From positions 48,902,591-48,966,590 of the forward strand of contig OZ022258.1 in NCBI GenBank assembly GCA_963978905.1: a stretch of DNA of 64,000 nt, written 5' to 3'. Below, in pieces: positions 12,530-27,300 of the stretch. Each line of letters begins with the position of its first letter. Within the stretch, counting starts at the first letter, position 1. Source of the stretch: Trichostrongylus colubriformis (taxonomy: Eukaryota; Nematoda; Chromadorea; Rhabditida; Trichostrongylidae). Both the position numbers and the translations under genes were made by a program. Under the pieces are notes generated by a model. That model had not been told where the DNA came from. It searched no databases and saw only the letters and a program-made list of their open reading frames with translations.

Positions 12530-12551
12530 GGCCTGGGGAGATTCCCAGGCC
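12530..12551. other. Short perfect hairpin
   Basis: GGCCTGGG and CCCAGGCC form an 8-base perfect stem around a 6-base loop. No function is assigned. Confidence 0.4.
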
Positions 12552-12921
12552 GACACGCGGCAAGTGAAAATACAATTGGTTCGAAATTAATGCCGCAACA
12601 CGACACGGGTTAAAGCTACGGTAAAAGCAGCACAGCCACCATACCTCATCTGGTTTGTAGCTAATATGGCGAATTAATAGGCGACGAGATTAGGCCTTAA
12701 AGCACAGAAGCTCACATAAAGAAAGAAACGAAGAACTGAGTAGCGTTAGGCCAGGATGCGGTGTCGCAGACACTTTGGGACGGCAAGGCCGCGTGGCATA
12801 TGGGATTCAGCTCTGAGTTGAAAAAAATTTTTTTTTGGGAAGAACGACTTTCCTTCTCGGAAAAGTACACTGATGAATGAGCCCCTCCTCTGGCCGCGAC
12901 CAACATTTACCTCTACATACA

Positions 12922-13082
12922 GTCCATTTCGGAGCGTCTGACAGGCCGTGGCCTACGGACTTGGGTGAGAGAGTGTCAAATTCTCTCAACCCGCCACCCG
13001 CTCTCACTCTTGCCACGCACTCTCACTCTCGCCACTCACCCATGTCCGAAGGCCACGCCCTGTCAGGCGCTCCGGAATGGAG
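12922..13082. repeat. MITE family B, copy 1
   Basis: Left end TCCATTTCGGAGCG and right end CGCTCCGGAATGGA are inverted, each followed by a GGCC(G)TGGC(C)-type segment. Between them lies CACTCTC-rich simple sequence. Copy 2 is at 53,331-53,486, in the opposite internal orientation. Confidence 0.7.
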
Positions 13083-13089
13083 TACAAGG

Positions 13090-14610
13090 ATGCATAACAA
13101 AGAGTCTCATTTGCCCTTATACCTTACAATTTAGGGTTCTACTCATCCTTTTGGAGATCGGTTGGTCGTGCTGGTGGCTTCAAACAGAAGAAATCACAAC
13201 AAGCATGAAAGAAGGAAAATTTCACGTAACACTACGTGCTTATGTGCTGTTTTTATCATCTTCTACATTTTTTCCACAACTTTTGCGATTCCCACTTTCA
13301 GGCCGGTTACTATACCCTAGATAGCCTTACACACCACTGCCCAATCCCGCTCACTTACTACTACCTCGGACAATACACGGTCGAACTATGGATAACCAAT
13401 CAGAAACATTAGCTGATACAAAAAAAGGCATAGAGTGTAACAAATCCCGGACATCTTTGAGGTAAGGAGGTAGGTGACCAAATCTACCCACCTCTGGTAC
13501 TCGAGCGCCGGTCACCTCATCAACAGCTCCAACAACTTTTGGCTTGGCCGCTTGCTAGAACGTTCCAGTTTTTAAAGAAAGAAAAAATAAAAAGGAATCT
13601 ACTTTGAAAAGGAGCAGAAAAGAGGACGGGCAGCCAAGTTACACGGACTTCGCCAGCAACCACAGAGGTACTGCCGGGTTTGATATATGCAAAAACTGCT
13701 GTGTGGCTGAGTAGGCGCACAAATAGAGGGCCTTTTAAACAACATACTTGGTCCTCCTACAGAACCGAAAACGGGGCACAAAGCAGTAATGCTCGGGAAC
13801 AAAACATTGTTAAGACATGTCTCCCGTTCAATCACTTTCAAGTCTCCGCATAGGCGTCTTGTGCATGGCTCATCGTCAGAGGTGCGATGATCATGATACT
13901 ACCGTGGAGGTTCTAGAAACCCGACAGGTTCTAGAAACCACAGTATCTCTTGCTTTACCGCACCTTTATATCAAGTAAGAGAAACTCGGCTGCCCGTCGA
14001 CTAAGCCGTGCATGTTACATTAGGCCATATAAAATGAAGATTAGTGAACGTCAAGGAAAGCATGAAAAGCTGATGGACCTCCTTCGCCGCTTGCGCTACC
14101 GCTTCTTCGGTGACCGTCCTGGCGATTCCGTCGGCGATCGGCTGTGAGTTAGAAATCGATTAGAGACATCACATTAATTGTTAATAAAAAATAAATATAA
14201 GCAAGAAACAATGATATTCAGCAAATGTGACGTCACTACGCGATTGCTGTTCACAGTATTTAAAATAAGGCCTTCGACTTCAAAATAAGGGGATTTCAGG
14301 CCTAAGTGCACACATCGTGGAGGTACGAACGTGCAGGAAAAGCTATGATGTGGTGAAATTAGCTGTGATAAGTAAGATATCGTGCGGTGCGGCAGCCTTG
14401 ACAAGTTCAAAACGGAATGGCTCGATAATCAACACAATTTCGAAGGAGAAAGGTCTGAACTGTAGGACCCATAGTCAGCAGAAAGGACTGCAATGTCCAC
14501 AGGCAAAGGACACCTGCTACCTGTTTTGATCCCTATCACCGCTTTTCATGAGGGTCAAATAAAGCGAACAAGAATGACTTTCCGCATTTTTACTTCAAGA
14601 CGATCGCAGA
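13090..14610. other. Intergenic, no gene supported
   Basis: Several short frames occur (for example 12965-13324 plus and 13599-13841 minus), but none has a recognisable domain or nematode-style splice sites in a consistent series. Confidence 0.35.
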
Positions 14611-14615
14611 GAAAG

Positions 14616-14836
14616 CCTAAAGACACTGGAAGGGGGTAATTTCGGCCAACGGTAGAACAGACGTAGTCCGGACGAGTTTAAGTGGCCGCCATTGCGCAAA
14701 CTCGCCTATTTGACGCCTTGTCATGGTGCCCAAGAGGAGATGCTTCTATTATGCTGTTTTTTCCTTTCACTTTTTCCTTTGTTCTTCCTTATACTGTTTC
14801 TAAATGTACTTACATGAATGCGTAGTTGGGAATGGC
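14616..14836 (+). repeat. Dispersed repeat family H, copy 1
   Basis: Shared landmarks with 55,593-55,815 (opposite strand) are GGTAGAACAGACGTAGT, AAGTGGCCGCCATTGC, TTGACGCCTTG and TTAGTTGGGAATGG-type ends. The copies differ at many sites, so they are old. Confidence 0.6.
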
Positions 14837-15158
14837 TTCCGGTTCCATTAAGAAAGCTGTGATAAGCGGTTATGGAGATGAATAGAGGAAGTGGGAAGTT
14901 CGGGAAGGATTGGGAGTGGGATGCTACTTCATCTCCAGTTCTCTATATTTATCGCTACGATTTCAGGAATCCAAGTACTAAGCTATCCGCTCAACAGAGA
15001 TGCGAAACAGAGGTGAGCGTGCGTCGTATGGGCGTGCCCCGCAAGACACAAGTGGAGGGAGGGATAGCCCTTGGTGCTTGGTCTAGACCCTTTTTATCAG
15101 CTATCGACTCCCCAGACTCAAAATTTGAATGAATTAGGTCGTATCACTGCCAACTGAA

Positions 15159-15341
15159 CTACTTATTATAAATGACCGAAGCGATTACCCCTGGTACTTT
15201 GTCTGGAGATTGAGGCGGACTTTCGGTGACACGTCTCACTTCTTCAACAATGGCTGTGGCTCGTTCTTGGATAGCGTCACAGGCGTCAGTGAGCGCCGAT
15301 TTCGCCTCAGCTATCGTCGATGGCGAGACCTCAGCGGGCTT
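15159..15341 (-). CDS. lea-1: LEA gene, C-terminal exon with stop
   Basis: The exon begins after tttag with KPAEVSPSTIAEAKSAL and runs 60 codons to TAG at 15,159-15,161, ending GVIASVIYNK. It keeps weak LEA character (AEAKSALTDACDAIQERA) but has a unique proline-containing tail (TESPPQSPDKVPG). It fixes the 3' end of the gene. The next exon upstream lies 1.6 kb away, with no recognisable module between. Confidence 0.75.
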   Translation of the reverse strand, partial: KPAEVSPSTIAEAKSALTDACDAIQERATAIVEEVRRVTESPPQSPDKVPGVIASVIYNK

Positions 15342-18300
15342 CTAAACGTTATCACACGTTAGTAAAAACCACCACTATCACACAACACCGCTAAAGAGCA
15401 GTGGACCAGGACACTCGAATCTGAACAGATCGCCGAAGCCCGCGACGAAAATATCACCACGAATGCAGGTGATTTAGAATGAAAGCAGCAAGGCACTTGT
15501 CGCCTGGACCCGATACGAGAGTTCCAGCCGCTCAAACATCAAGCCGAGAGCTCAAATTACGAGAACTGTATAATAGGGTCCTCGAAATCTTCCTTCTGAG
15601 CGATTTTCAAATTATCGGTTAAGGACACTAGCTAGCGACTACATAAAGTGCCTCATGATTATTTTCAAAGTTGTTAAAGCCTGCTGTAACTTGCTCTTTT
15701 CTGATCACGACCTGAGACTTGCAACGTCCACGAGAAGAACTAGAAATCGTGAAATGTCCCGTATACCGCGAGATATATGTGTTTGTCTTCAAGTTGTTGA
15801 AGCTCATTCCGAGGAACAAATTAAAAAGAGGCTCTTTCAAACCTTGTGACTTACTCTAGGTATCGCTGAGTTAAAAGCTAGTATAAAACTAGAACAATGT
15901 GAGTTTCAACGATCAGCACCACACTTTCTATATCAATTTACGGGGTAGTAGTATCTATCTATCGAAGACACCACGCGATAATCGCTTACTTTCTTGCGGC
16001 AAGTAGGTCTTTAGATACCGTTCAAGCTGCATATTACTTGCGGCTGCACGGTGCACCCTCAAAGTGTTGCGTCTACTTGAACACAACCAAGCCACGCTCA
16101 CCCAACCAAATCACACCTACCCCAACAACAAATTTCCAAAGTGGAGGTTATGCGAAGAAGGAAACTCACGATAAGAGAACATAATTCAGAGAAACAGCCA
16201 CTTCGATTATGAAGGCAGCTTCCACGATGGATCTTCGTTCGTCTGAGGCTAGGTACGACTTAGTTGGGTGCGGGGTTTACTAATGTTGAAGCGGGCGCAA
16301 CATCGTGAAGCCGCAATAGAGGCGCAACCTGAGCAGTTGTCTAAAGACTTGCTCCCCGAAGAAAGTAAGCCGCTAACCGATTATAGCGTGGTTTGCATTT
16401 AAAGACATCAGGTGAGGACAGCGGTATACTCTACAATGTCTACAGTGCCCTCTCAACGTTTACAGGTTTGATTCCAGCGGGGAATTCCTTTGGAGCGAAA
16501 TTTAAAAAAAAAACTGTAAGGACGAATCTAATCTACAGAAACCCGTCGAAAACCAATATTCTCCAGACTCACTCCAAATTCATGCGCCTTGTGAGTACCA
16601 CTTGAAGCGCTTTCTTTCGCAGATCTCTGGAATGGCTGAGCTGTACACGAGAAAATGAGTAGCAAAGTTTCATTAGCAATGTGTGAGGGATAATCTGAGC
16701 TTGGCACAAGTGCGCGCGACACGTGATGCATTTTACCACGACACATTACACATCCGCGGGGCCTCGATCGATACGTAATCGTACACGCCAGAAGTCCCGT
16801 TCAAGTTCAAAGGGAAGAACAGGTGCGCTATTTTCCAGGTTTTGACCATTTTATTTCCCTTTTTCTCGTTTATCGGCTACCGAGCAGTTGTGTGTGTACT
16901 GTCACGCTCAACCGACAATCAAATTAACAAGCGCTGCTTAGAATCTGAGCAAAAATTTTGTAAAAGATTTTACCTCGGCTGCCTTCATCTCTTCACGAGC
17001 ATGAGCCGACAATTCGGAAGCTTTCTGTGAAGCAACATTTGACAGCTCGCCAACTTTCTGCTTTGCATGTTCGAGGGCTTTCGCGGCACTGTCCTCAGCC
17101 GATTGTAGCTGAAACTGAAGGTTTTACAGAGCATAATACTACGAAGCCATAACTGATACCTAAAAATGAAAAAGAACTCAAGGAAGTAATACTTTGGAAT
17201 TTTTAGAGTGTAGAGATGCCAAGTATAATGCAGTTCCCCTAGCAAACAAAAAAAAAATAGTAGCTGGGCACTGTTTCACATAGGAAGGGGTAGAAGTGCA
17301 TATTCCCCGACTGAACCAAATGTGAAAAAAATTAAGGCATAAGTAATCAATGCTGCGGATATCATGCATTATCAAGCAAAGCACTTTGCTAACCAATCGA
17401 TAACTCTTGCAGTAGAATCTTCAACGAAAATCTAAGTTAGTTCTAAGGCAATGAAGAGAAAAATTTGCAAAGGAATAAAATACGGTGCATGGCTGCCAAA
17501 AAATTGTATGCGACGCAGTTCGCCATTGCGAAGGCGTATTTCATCATCTCACATACAGTGTCAGTAAGAGAACTTCTCCAACTAGAGAGCTGTCACGTGT
17601 TGTGCAGTACGCCACACATCACAGATCCATTTTGCTCCGATTGACATTAGAGGTGAGAAAATAACTGGGCTCGGTTTTCAAAAAGATATTCATTCTATGA
17701 TGGAAAAATTGTAATGGAATATAGCCACCAAGGTCTACTCTCAGGAAGAGAGGGTTTTAACTTCCTATGAAACTTCGACATAAAACCAAGATGAATTGAT
17801 AGTGTCTCGGATGCTGATTACAAATATGAGAACCGAGCTTGGTAAAGTTTGTTTTGAAGCGATTTAGGAGGGGTCAAAACCTATCAGCCATGACTCATTG
17901 ATCGGGTGCCTTGCTTGGCAATCAACATCAAATGGTCTAATCGAGGGGCGAATCCGTATTTCACCATCTCTGAAGCGAATTGCGCTACCACTGAGCCGCC
18001 GCTCCGTCGCTCCACACACGGTGAGCCTCGTTGATGCGCCATTTCAAGCAAAGTACTTCGCCGATAAAACATCGCAATAAACTTACATTTCGTAATTTTA
18101 GTTTTTATAATTGTGATCAGCAGCCGAGACGCTATCAATCCACCTGGTCCATTTCAAAATAACATGGGAACTGGCGACCCTTCCCTGGTGAGAGCAAATC
18201 GCCCAATTTTTTTTTAGGTTACTTGGCCATTTCGCCTTTTTCTTCATTACTTCTGTACTATACTGCATACTATGAGGCTTTGAGGGTATTTCCGGTCATT

Positions 18301-21300
18301 ACCAAACAAACCAAGCAAGAGTTAACGATAGGTCAGGAGAGCTGAAACACTCGCGATTGTTGCAGTAGATAACCAGCCCATGACAGCAACACGGATGTGC
18401 ATCCTTGTGTCAGAATTTTGCACCGCGGCATGTCGCAAGCGAAACAATGCGGACGAGCTAAAGGCGCTATGTTGTTGAGTCCCAAAGCGATTACATAGAA
18501 GTCGACTGCGTATAGTGTCTCTAGCATTGACTGTAATCCTACTAAGACCCAACTACCGCGACGCGCATAGCTCGCACACACTGCGTCGCACGCCGTTCAT
18601 CATCGTGCGAATCCTAACATAAGGGTACACACCCCCAGCACTGGTTTTACCCACGGTTTCGGTGGTTTTTCCGACAACTTTTTCCGTATAAACGGCAGCT
18701 GTTTCGAGTTTCTCTTTAGCTGATCTGACGAGAGCTTTCACTTTATTTTGGATATTGAAGTCGAATCTATCGGGCCTGCCTTGTGATTCCACCTAAACGC
18801 ACACAAACACTAAACAACTACGTACACATGCAACACAGCAACAATGATCACGTCTAACACTGTTACATGCACTAATAATAAGGATGACACTCATAACGTG
18901 AGTCACGTGATTCGAGGGTGTATTCCATTAGGTCGGAAATTCGCGTCGCCGCGTTTAGCGTGCGACTTGATGGTGCGAGCTACGGGCTTAGAATTGGGTA
19001 CTGGAGCGTTCACACCTGGAATAAGGTGTAGGGCGCAGTCATCACTTCAGGACCCCTTCAATACGGCGCGCACCATCGCTTCGCACACCGAACACCGCAA
19101 GGCGAATTTTCTATCCTAATGGCATACACCCGTTATTCGAACAACTGGCAGCAATATTTGGGACATTTGATGCTTGATTCTCGAATAAAAAAATAAGAAT
19201 CGCATATGTTGAATGCCGTCGGGTATGTGCCAAAGGAATAGGATTGCACACAACACACCCGATCTCACTACACTCGCATTCAAACGAAAAATTTTCCCGA
19301 AAAATATGACATCTGACGCTTCAGACGTCGCCTGTGCCAAAACCCGACCTTTTTCCCCAAAAATAGGTCGTCATTCGATAAACATAGCGTTAGTGCCTAA
19401 TACTAAGTATCATTATCAAATGATGACCTCTTTAGAGGTCACCTCATCGGTCCGAAACCCAATCAAAAAGAGGTGACCAGAAGATGAATTTCTGGAAAAC
19501 TACTCCCGTATCTTCCAACGCAGAGTACGATCCTTAAAGATTTCTCGATCCATGGCTGACCCTCTTTACAACTGTACATCGCCACTAATTTACTATTCCA
19601 TCTGTATCATACACGGCACAAGCATAAAGGCACACTCCACGATGATTTGACCTTCTTCTTCCTTTTTCTTGCATTGTCACGGTGCGCCATCACGGCACTA
19701 CTTTTGCTTGATACTCGGACCACACCCATTTTGCCTCGTTGACCGAAAAAGGAGCTCAAGCGGGTATGGTCAGAGTGGGATCGAGGAGATGTAGCGCCTT
19801 CACGGGGCACTGTGGCCGCGCAAAATGAGCGCGTTATTAATAGTAATCCAAGGAGCTCCTGTTCCAAGAAGGTAAGTGGAGTAAGTCGACTTATCCGATC
19901 ATCGCGAAATATGCCTTTAAGTGGCAACTGATCACTTCGAGGAACTCGAATCTGACGTCAAGAAAGCTGTGTGTCGCGTCATGTCTGGGCCTGGGGAAAC
20001 TGCAGAGGTTAGTCTTCTTCCTCTACGAGGGCAGCGTCCTTCTGCCCCGGGACGAGAAGGTAAGCTGGAAATCTCTGGGAGCGAAATTTTCAGAGCATCC
20101 GTAGTGGGTGAGTGAAAAGCTACAGTGATTTGGCATCTTGTAGAGCATGATGTGTGCAAACACAACAATTACAACTAATTTAACGCGAAAAACTTCTCGA
20201 GATAGGCGGATGTGGCGACTGTGTACTGGATATAATCGAGTGCCATGAAGCATCAAGGACGATCACTGCGCCACTCACTCACTATACCACTTGTCAGGAA
20301 CCCGCGGTTTAGCGCTTGCCAAATTCTGCTTGATCGCCGTGCAATCGTGACTGGTGTTTCCTAACAAGCATGGGAGGTGCATATGGCCACAAACATGTGA
20401 AAAAATTTGCTTAAAATTAGTGACTCGCGGAAATCGTGATTCTAGCTCAAGAACGGATGTGGGCCAAGGCTGTGCCAGAACCCACGCTCTCCTTTTTCAA
20501 AATACTTATTTTTGTTTTCAGACACAATAGCTTGTTTTTTTTTTCACAAAACAGGCCGATATGGGTGACCCACCTCAGCACCGGGTACTGGCGATGGTGC
20601 CGGTGGCGCCGGACACTGCAACAGGCTAGATAGGTCATAACTACTTAACTATTATGTATAGGACCACTAAAAACTATATTCTAGCAATCTAAGCTAAAAA
20701 GCAAATAGAAAACTTCTACAAAACTGAGTGCCTATCACTAACGATCCAACCTCCGGCTCGCCAGGCGATCCTGATTCCTAAAAGAGCGTTAGTGTGCTTT
20801 GCAAACGGCACGATGCTACGATACATGCACATACTGGAAACATGTTCCAAACATCTAGCACTTTCTCCAACTATTCTAGCTTTATAGCAAGCAAAACAGA
20901 AATTATATTTAATGTTATACAACGAAATACTCGGGATATCATCAATTCACGGTCCCTCCGGACAACTGTTCCGAATGTATGGGCAGAGCTTCAAAAAAGA
21001 TGAAAATACCGTAGCTCATCACATTGCTTCTCGGCTTTTAAATTCTGATGCACCCTTAAAACTAGGAAAGCGACTAGACACCTCGCTACATTCACTACTA
21101 CTGGTTCGTTCAAAATTATTTCCATCTATGGGCAGCTTTTGATCAAAATTCCTTTCACAGTTGGCGACAGCGCCAGCTCTGGACGGCACTAATGACAGGA
21201 GGTGGGCCAAGCTTCCTACCTAGATAGGGCATAAAAATTGCTTGAAACCTGTGAAAAGCCTATAGTACTAGCAGACGCCGTAACTGTCCAAATGTACTAT

Positions 21301-24300
21301 AATCGCATACGATCATAGCCAGCTCCGCCCACATTACCGTTACCTAAGTTCCCCTTCTAAAACGCTTTTCAAGTTATATTGTACTATCCTTGGGTTCATC
21401 AGAAATTATACTGGTTGGACGTTGAGAAAGATCGAGAGGTTTGAGGGTAGAAAATCACAAAAGAAAATACCGTATGTAATTTGTAGACAGAAAAATCATT
21501 TCCAAAATATCACAAAATACAACCCACTTTGGCATGCCCTGACTCAGCAGCGTAGTGTGCATCGTGCTTCAACTTCTCTGCAACGCCATGTGCCGTTTCG
21601 GCAGTAGCATCACCAGCCTAGGTTCCAGGTAATTAATCGATTTTTCAAGAATATAACAAGTTCATTTATTATTTTGACAGTGGACAGCCTCGATTCAGAA
21701 TGGGAAATACCGGAAGAAAACAAATTTAAAAAAAAGAGAGGAAAACGTAAGGCAAAAGGCATGAGTTGGAAAATGACAGTAGGCGATAGAAGGATATTTG
21801 CAGGCCGTCCACTTAGTGCTATAACCGGCCCGTTGTTGAGAAAGCGAATCACCACAAAATTCGGAGATTTCAATGGATAAAGTGAACTGCGTAATGCTGA
21901 TTAGCATAGGCATAGCTTTTCAACTGTTCATGAGCCACGCAGGTTAGCTCACGTTCATACTTTGCGCCGACAGAGCGTGGCTGCATTCACAGGCAGCGAG
22001 GCAGAGTGGCACAAGGGAGGTGCAGACGACGCAGGCAACGAGACTGGGTGGCACAGGCGGAGACGCAGAGACAGGCAGCCGCGCTCTGCCGCCGGCATCA
22101 CGAAGTATGAAGCGGCCATTCTTTGCTGGTACCGTTGTGAATTGAGCTAAGTGTCACAGGCGAGAAAGCAATTTGCGCGGTGAGATGTCTAGGCGCACAC
22201 CCATCAATGTTTAACTTTATAATCCCTCCTAAATCGTATTCGGAGGATTTCACTCCCAAAATGTCCAATATTCAGATCTTGATGAGAGGCGCTTACGATC
22301 TGTCTTTTCAGAATGAAAAAAACTTAGATCCTCAGAACTAATGGGGAGTAGCACGAGTCAGGACACTCAAGATAGGTAAAGTAACCAGGAAACCGCAAAC
22401 CACAGCCAATTCACAATGAAACCAGCAAGGATCATAGTTTCCAAGAAGCAAGCAGTAACAGAAAAATAGGCTCCCGTTGAAAAAAACAGAATAAAACCAA
22501 GTGATAGGAAGAACGAATTCGGCTCTGAAGATCACAGATTACTTCGCAAGAAAATACACAAGAGACGATAGTTTTTTTTTTATAAAAGAAGATGAACAAA
22601 AATCTATAAGAAATTCCTTACAAGCCAACGTTCTTTCAGAGAGCGAGCATTTGACCCATGCGATAATTCCGGGACGTATCTGTCGCTCACCTTTTTCGTC
22701 TCCAATTTAGCATCACTGGCAAACGATGACATTTGGCTCTTTGCACTGTCAAATGCCGAAGAAACACCCTGAAACAGGCGATCTCTGTTTCATGCGTGGA
22801 GATTTTAATAAATAATATATTAACCCGGGCTTATAACAAGATTCACCTTCACCTAAAAAGGCATTTCATATAAAAAATATAATATAACTGTCATGATTTT
22901 TGGCCATGATGATTAAGCTGTTGCGACTTGGAAACGCGGTCACTGACATACACCCAAGAGGCGCTTTTTGCCGTTCAACAACAATGAAATTCTAGTCATT
23001 TTTGTCATATTATCAGATAAGCAGTGCTTTAGAAGTGTTGTTCAGAGAATCGATGACAAGCACGGGGTGGGACGACGAGGCCAACGACGAGCACGAGCAT
23101 AGGAACCTGACAAGACAGTCGGCCGAGGCGAGGACGAATACCATGACAAGACGGACAGTCGAGCTCCTTGCTTTTGCCTTGTACTATTGTTCTCTGGTTG
23201 TCTATATGTAATGACTGTTTCACAGCCTCACTCCAATAAATGCCACTTCGCTACTCGATGGGTCTACAAGTATGGGTCTCAACGAAGGTTCAAACATTAA
23301 CATTACTGTTTACTTGAAGTTAATCAATGCATTTTGCAGTACAAAATTTTGTTCATAGCACGTTACAACGCTAGCGCGCAACTAGACAGCTTTACCAAAT
23401 GGTACACCTTTTCAGTCACATGGTAAGGGAATCAAATCCCGCATCACTGCCTGTTCAGGCTAACCAAGCCTTTCACCCCTCCGGGACTACTGTATTAGGG
23501 CCAGACTCATCTAGGAGAATGAAATCACCAAGTAGTATATCGACTGGCTCTCGCAATTTAAACTATGGGCCAAATCGCCCCATCTGCCACCGCAATTCTG
23601 AATGGAACTAGGATGCGCGGCGCATGCCGCAGTAAGGAATGGACTGGCGCCAAAAAGAAACTTCAAATATGACACCACAAGAGTAAGGCTATACTAAGCG
23701 TACAGCAAGCTCATAGGAGGAGATGCACCAGCCATCACTGGCGCTTACATTACTGGAAGGACGTGGTGGGACAAGTCCTAGAATGGGAATAACACAATAG
23801 ATACTCGAATCTACTCCTGCTCAGCACACCTGTATTTAACAGAAGCTATCTTTTAGCGAGCCCTTGATAGAACAGTACCATACACGTGCACATAGGGGCG
23901 GAGTCGTAACGAATTTTGCCCCAAATAAAGCTCACCTTTCCAGTGTCATCCCAGGCTTTGTAGGTGGTGTCCCCTGCATGTTTAAACATATTCTTCATCG
24001 AATCGGCAGCGTACCCTGCCTTCTAATGCCGGTGTTTTTCGAAGAATTTAACAAGTACCATTCATCCTACAGCTATATAGCTACATCACTAATTCTACGC
24101 CACTACTTCTGTCTATCCTAAGTAGAACCCTATCAACCTTTCCAGCTTCATCTTTAGCTCCTACAGCAGTGTCCTTCGCTTTACCAAATGTGTCTTTGAG
24201 GAATGCTGTTGTGGAAGAAAGAGACTGAAAATGTATGTTGGCGAATGCTTCGTTGTAAAAGCGAATTTTTGAGAACGGTCCTGATTTGAAGGACAAAAAT

Positions 24301-27300
24301 TAGAGGGACATGCGGAGAACAGCAGCAACAAAGGTCGTGATGGCACCAATAATAGGGAAGTGGTGACGCATCACACCACTGTAATAGGAGATGTTTTTCA
24401 AGCCAACGGGCTCTCCATAACTTCATGATCAATTAATATGGTCCAATTCCAAATTACCCGAACTATTTACTCAGATAATAAATGGAAGTAGGCGTATAAT
24501 TATCCATTTACCTTATCGGCTTCGTGCTTCAATTCTCCAGCTTTATCCTGTCCTTGAGCAAATTTATCTTGAATATAGCCACCAGCGGATGCAGCAGTCT
24601 GTAAACATAATCGATAATACATATGACTCTAAGGGCTCAGGAAGCACAAGCAGGTGCTTCGCACATGTTTCACGATGGAGCAGCAAGAAATTCTCACATA
24701 TGGAAGAGCAGTGAAGCTCGAAAAGCCGACAGCCAAGAAGTACAAAGAAAACGACCAGTGGACGGGGCAACCCCAAAAACCCATTTCCTGCTCGCTTATG
24801 GTAATTCGACAAGTCGCTAAGACACTGCGAATTGCAGAATTAACTGCATAGTTTCAGAGAATATCAGCTAGCCATTAGAGCAAACCCCTACAAAGAATTT
24901 ATAGTCTTGATGCCGGCTGGGTATCGAAAAAACTGCGGGATGATGAGGTTATAAAGCTCAGCCAGCTGTGGCGAAGGATATACAAAAATGTTTGATCACT
25001 TCGTTCCACTTCATTAGCATCGTATAGCTTCGGAAACTTTTGGATTCACTCTTTGGAAGCCCAATCTCGTACGCCTCAGCGAGACGCGACACCATGGGCA
25101 GGCAATAGAAACGTCCGCCCTTCGATTGAACATCCAGCACTGGGTGGTAAGGATCGTCCATCTGGCTACTAATGAAGTATCATTATTATTTATCGCCCTT
25201 TCCAGTCAGAGTTCGCTGGATGGTCTATATCAAAGCTCAACACCTTGGAGTTGAGACCATGGTTGGTATGAAAGCCCGATTGATGAACAGGACCACAGCA
25301 ACCCACATCGTGTGTCCCAGCCAACCGTACAACAGACAATGCGCTAGGTGGAGACAGCTTATGCAGCGCTTAAAAGTGCCGTCTCAAACTTCAGGACCTG
25401 TTTTCACTTAGTCTCATCACTTCCAGATTGATCACTGTCAAAACATTCTCAAAACGACAGGTCGCACCTTTTTGGCCTCATCGGTCCATTCGGATGCCTT
25501 CTGTTGGGCATCATCAACGGCGTGAGCAGCGGAATCCTTTGCGTCATAGGCGGTCTGAAAAGGGAGAGTTTCGGAAAAGGTTTAAAATTGCAGCTAGAAC
25601 CTCATATATTTTTTTCTGGCTTCAATAGGCTACCCTTCCACTTTCTCTTACATCTTTCGATACCATCTGCTGCCTTTAGCATCACGAGCTACCCAAACCC
25701 AAATCTGGTTCAATTTGATACAATCGAATAATTACGGTTTCCCGACAAGTTTGATTTCGTACAACCTCAAAAGCGGATAGTGTGGCTTTCAGTAATGAGA
25801 CAAATTTAGCTTTGCGTCAGTGAACCCGGGTTCCGAGGCTCAAAATTGTTCAGCTATTCTCGTAGTTGCCTCTGTTCTTCTAACAACTAACCCACCTTCT
25901 TAGCTTCACTGCCCCATCCAGCCAGCTTATTCTTCGCAGCATCTTTCAGGTCGGCAGCCTTCTTCTGAGCGTCATCTGTAGCCTGTGCTGCCGATTCTTT
26001 GGCATCATGTGCAGCCTATAAAATATTTTGACAATCACTTTCATTTCCACCCTCAGCTATCCATGCAGTGACTATGTACACTGCCTGGATAAGAATGCTC
26101 TGAAAAAAAATCAAAACAATAAACGCCGCAGCACAGTGTAGGCCAAGACCGACTTCCTAACGCTCAGATCACAATTCACAATGTAGGCAGCAAGGCCCTT
26201 CTCGCAAGTAGTGGTGCAATTTATAGGACTGCGTGACCCAGTTCGAGTGTCCTGTCAAACATCCAAGTAGGGTTGTTCATGGAACGGAAGCTCACCTTCT
26301 CAGCTTCACTACCCCATCCAGCCAGCTTGTCCTTCGTAGCATCTTTCAAATCGGCAGCCTTCTTCTGAGCGTCTTCTGCGGCCTGTGATGCCGATTCTTT
26401 GGCATCATGTGCAGCCTATAAAATATTTTGACAATCACTTTCATTTCCACCCTCAGCTATCAACCCAGTGACTATGTTCATTGCCTAGGTAAGAGTGCTC
26501 TGAAAGGGTATGAAGACACAAAAAACGCCGCACCACAATGTAAGTCAGGACACGGGAGTTGAGCAAAGTCGTAATACACGATGGCTTTGACTCTTCCGAG
26601 CGCTCAGCTCACTATGGAGGCAGCAAGGCTCTTGTAGCAGGTAATGGTGCAATTCATAGGACTGTGTGACCTGAGTCGAGTGTCCTGTCAAACACCCAAG
26701 TTGGGCTTTTTATGGGAAGGAGCTTACCTTCTCAGCTTCACTGCCCCATCCTGCCAGCTTATCCTTCGCAGCATCCTTCCAGTCGGCTGCCTTTTTCTTG
26801 GCATCTTCCGCAGCTTGCGCAGCAGACTCTTTGGCGTCATGTGCAGCCTGAGTTTTGATGATAATTACGGGACAATTTACATTCACCTATTAAGTCGTCC
26901 ACGGAAATTAAAGCTCTTCTGTTGCACACATATTTATGTATACTTGCTCACTGCGGGACGGGAACGGCTCTACTCGCCGATGGCTGTTTGAATGTTGCTC
27001 GGCGGGAATTCACTAGAGTTGCTTTTTTTTCTAGTTTTCTGATTTTTGCTTTGAGACAAAGGAATTCCTCTTCGTGTTTCTGTCAAATACTGGATTTCGA
27101 AAAGAATCATGATCACGGAACTCCCGTGGACGCTTCCTCAATCTCGTTCTTCGGCAGTGTGAGAGCTGTAGTCGATTCTCACGACAAAAATGAAAAAAGT
27201 TGGTTTTCTATAAGGGTGCAAAATAGCTAGTATTATTGTACTGAAAGTTCCTGGGAAAAAATAAACCAAACCGAGCTTCCTAGGCTTTCCTAAAGAGCAG

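Noticed and set aside
19921..20115. Plus-strand frame (starts ATDHFEELESDVKKAV) inside a LEA intron
   Set aside because: Single short frame with uncertain splice sites on both sides; not enough to call a gene.
24955..25161. Minus-strand frame of 67 codons (starts MDDPYHPVLDVQSKGGRF) between two LEA exons
   Set aside because: It looks protein-like but does not fit LEA composition or phase-0 structure and I recognise no family; possibly an old retroelement piece.
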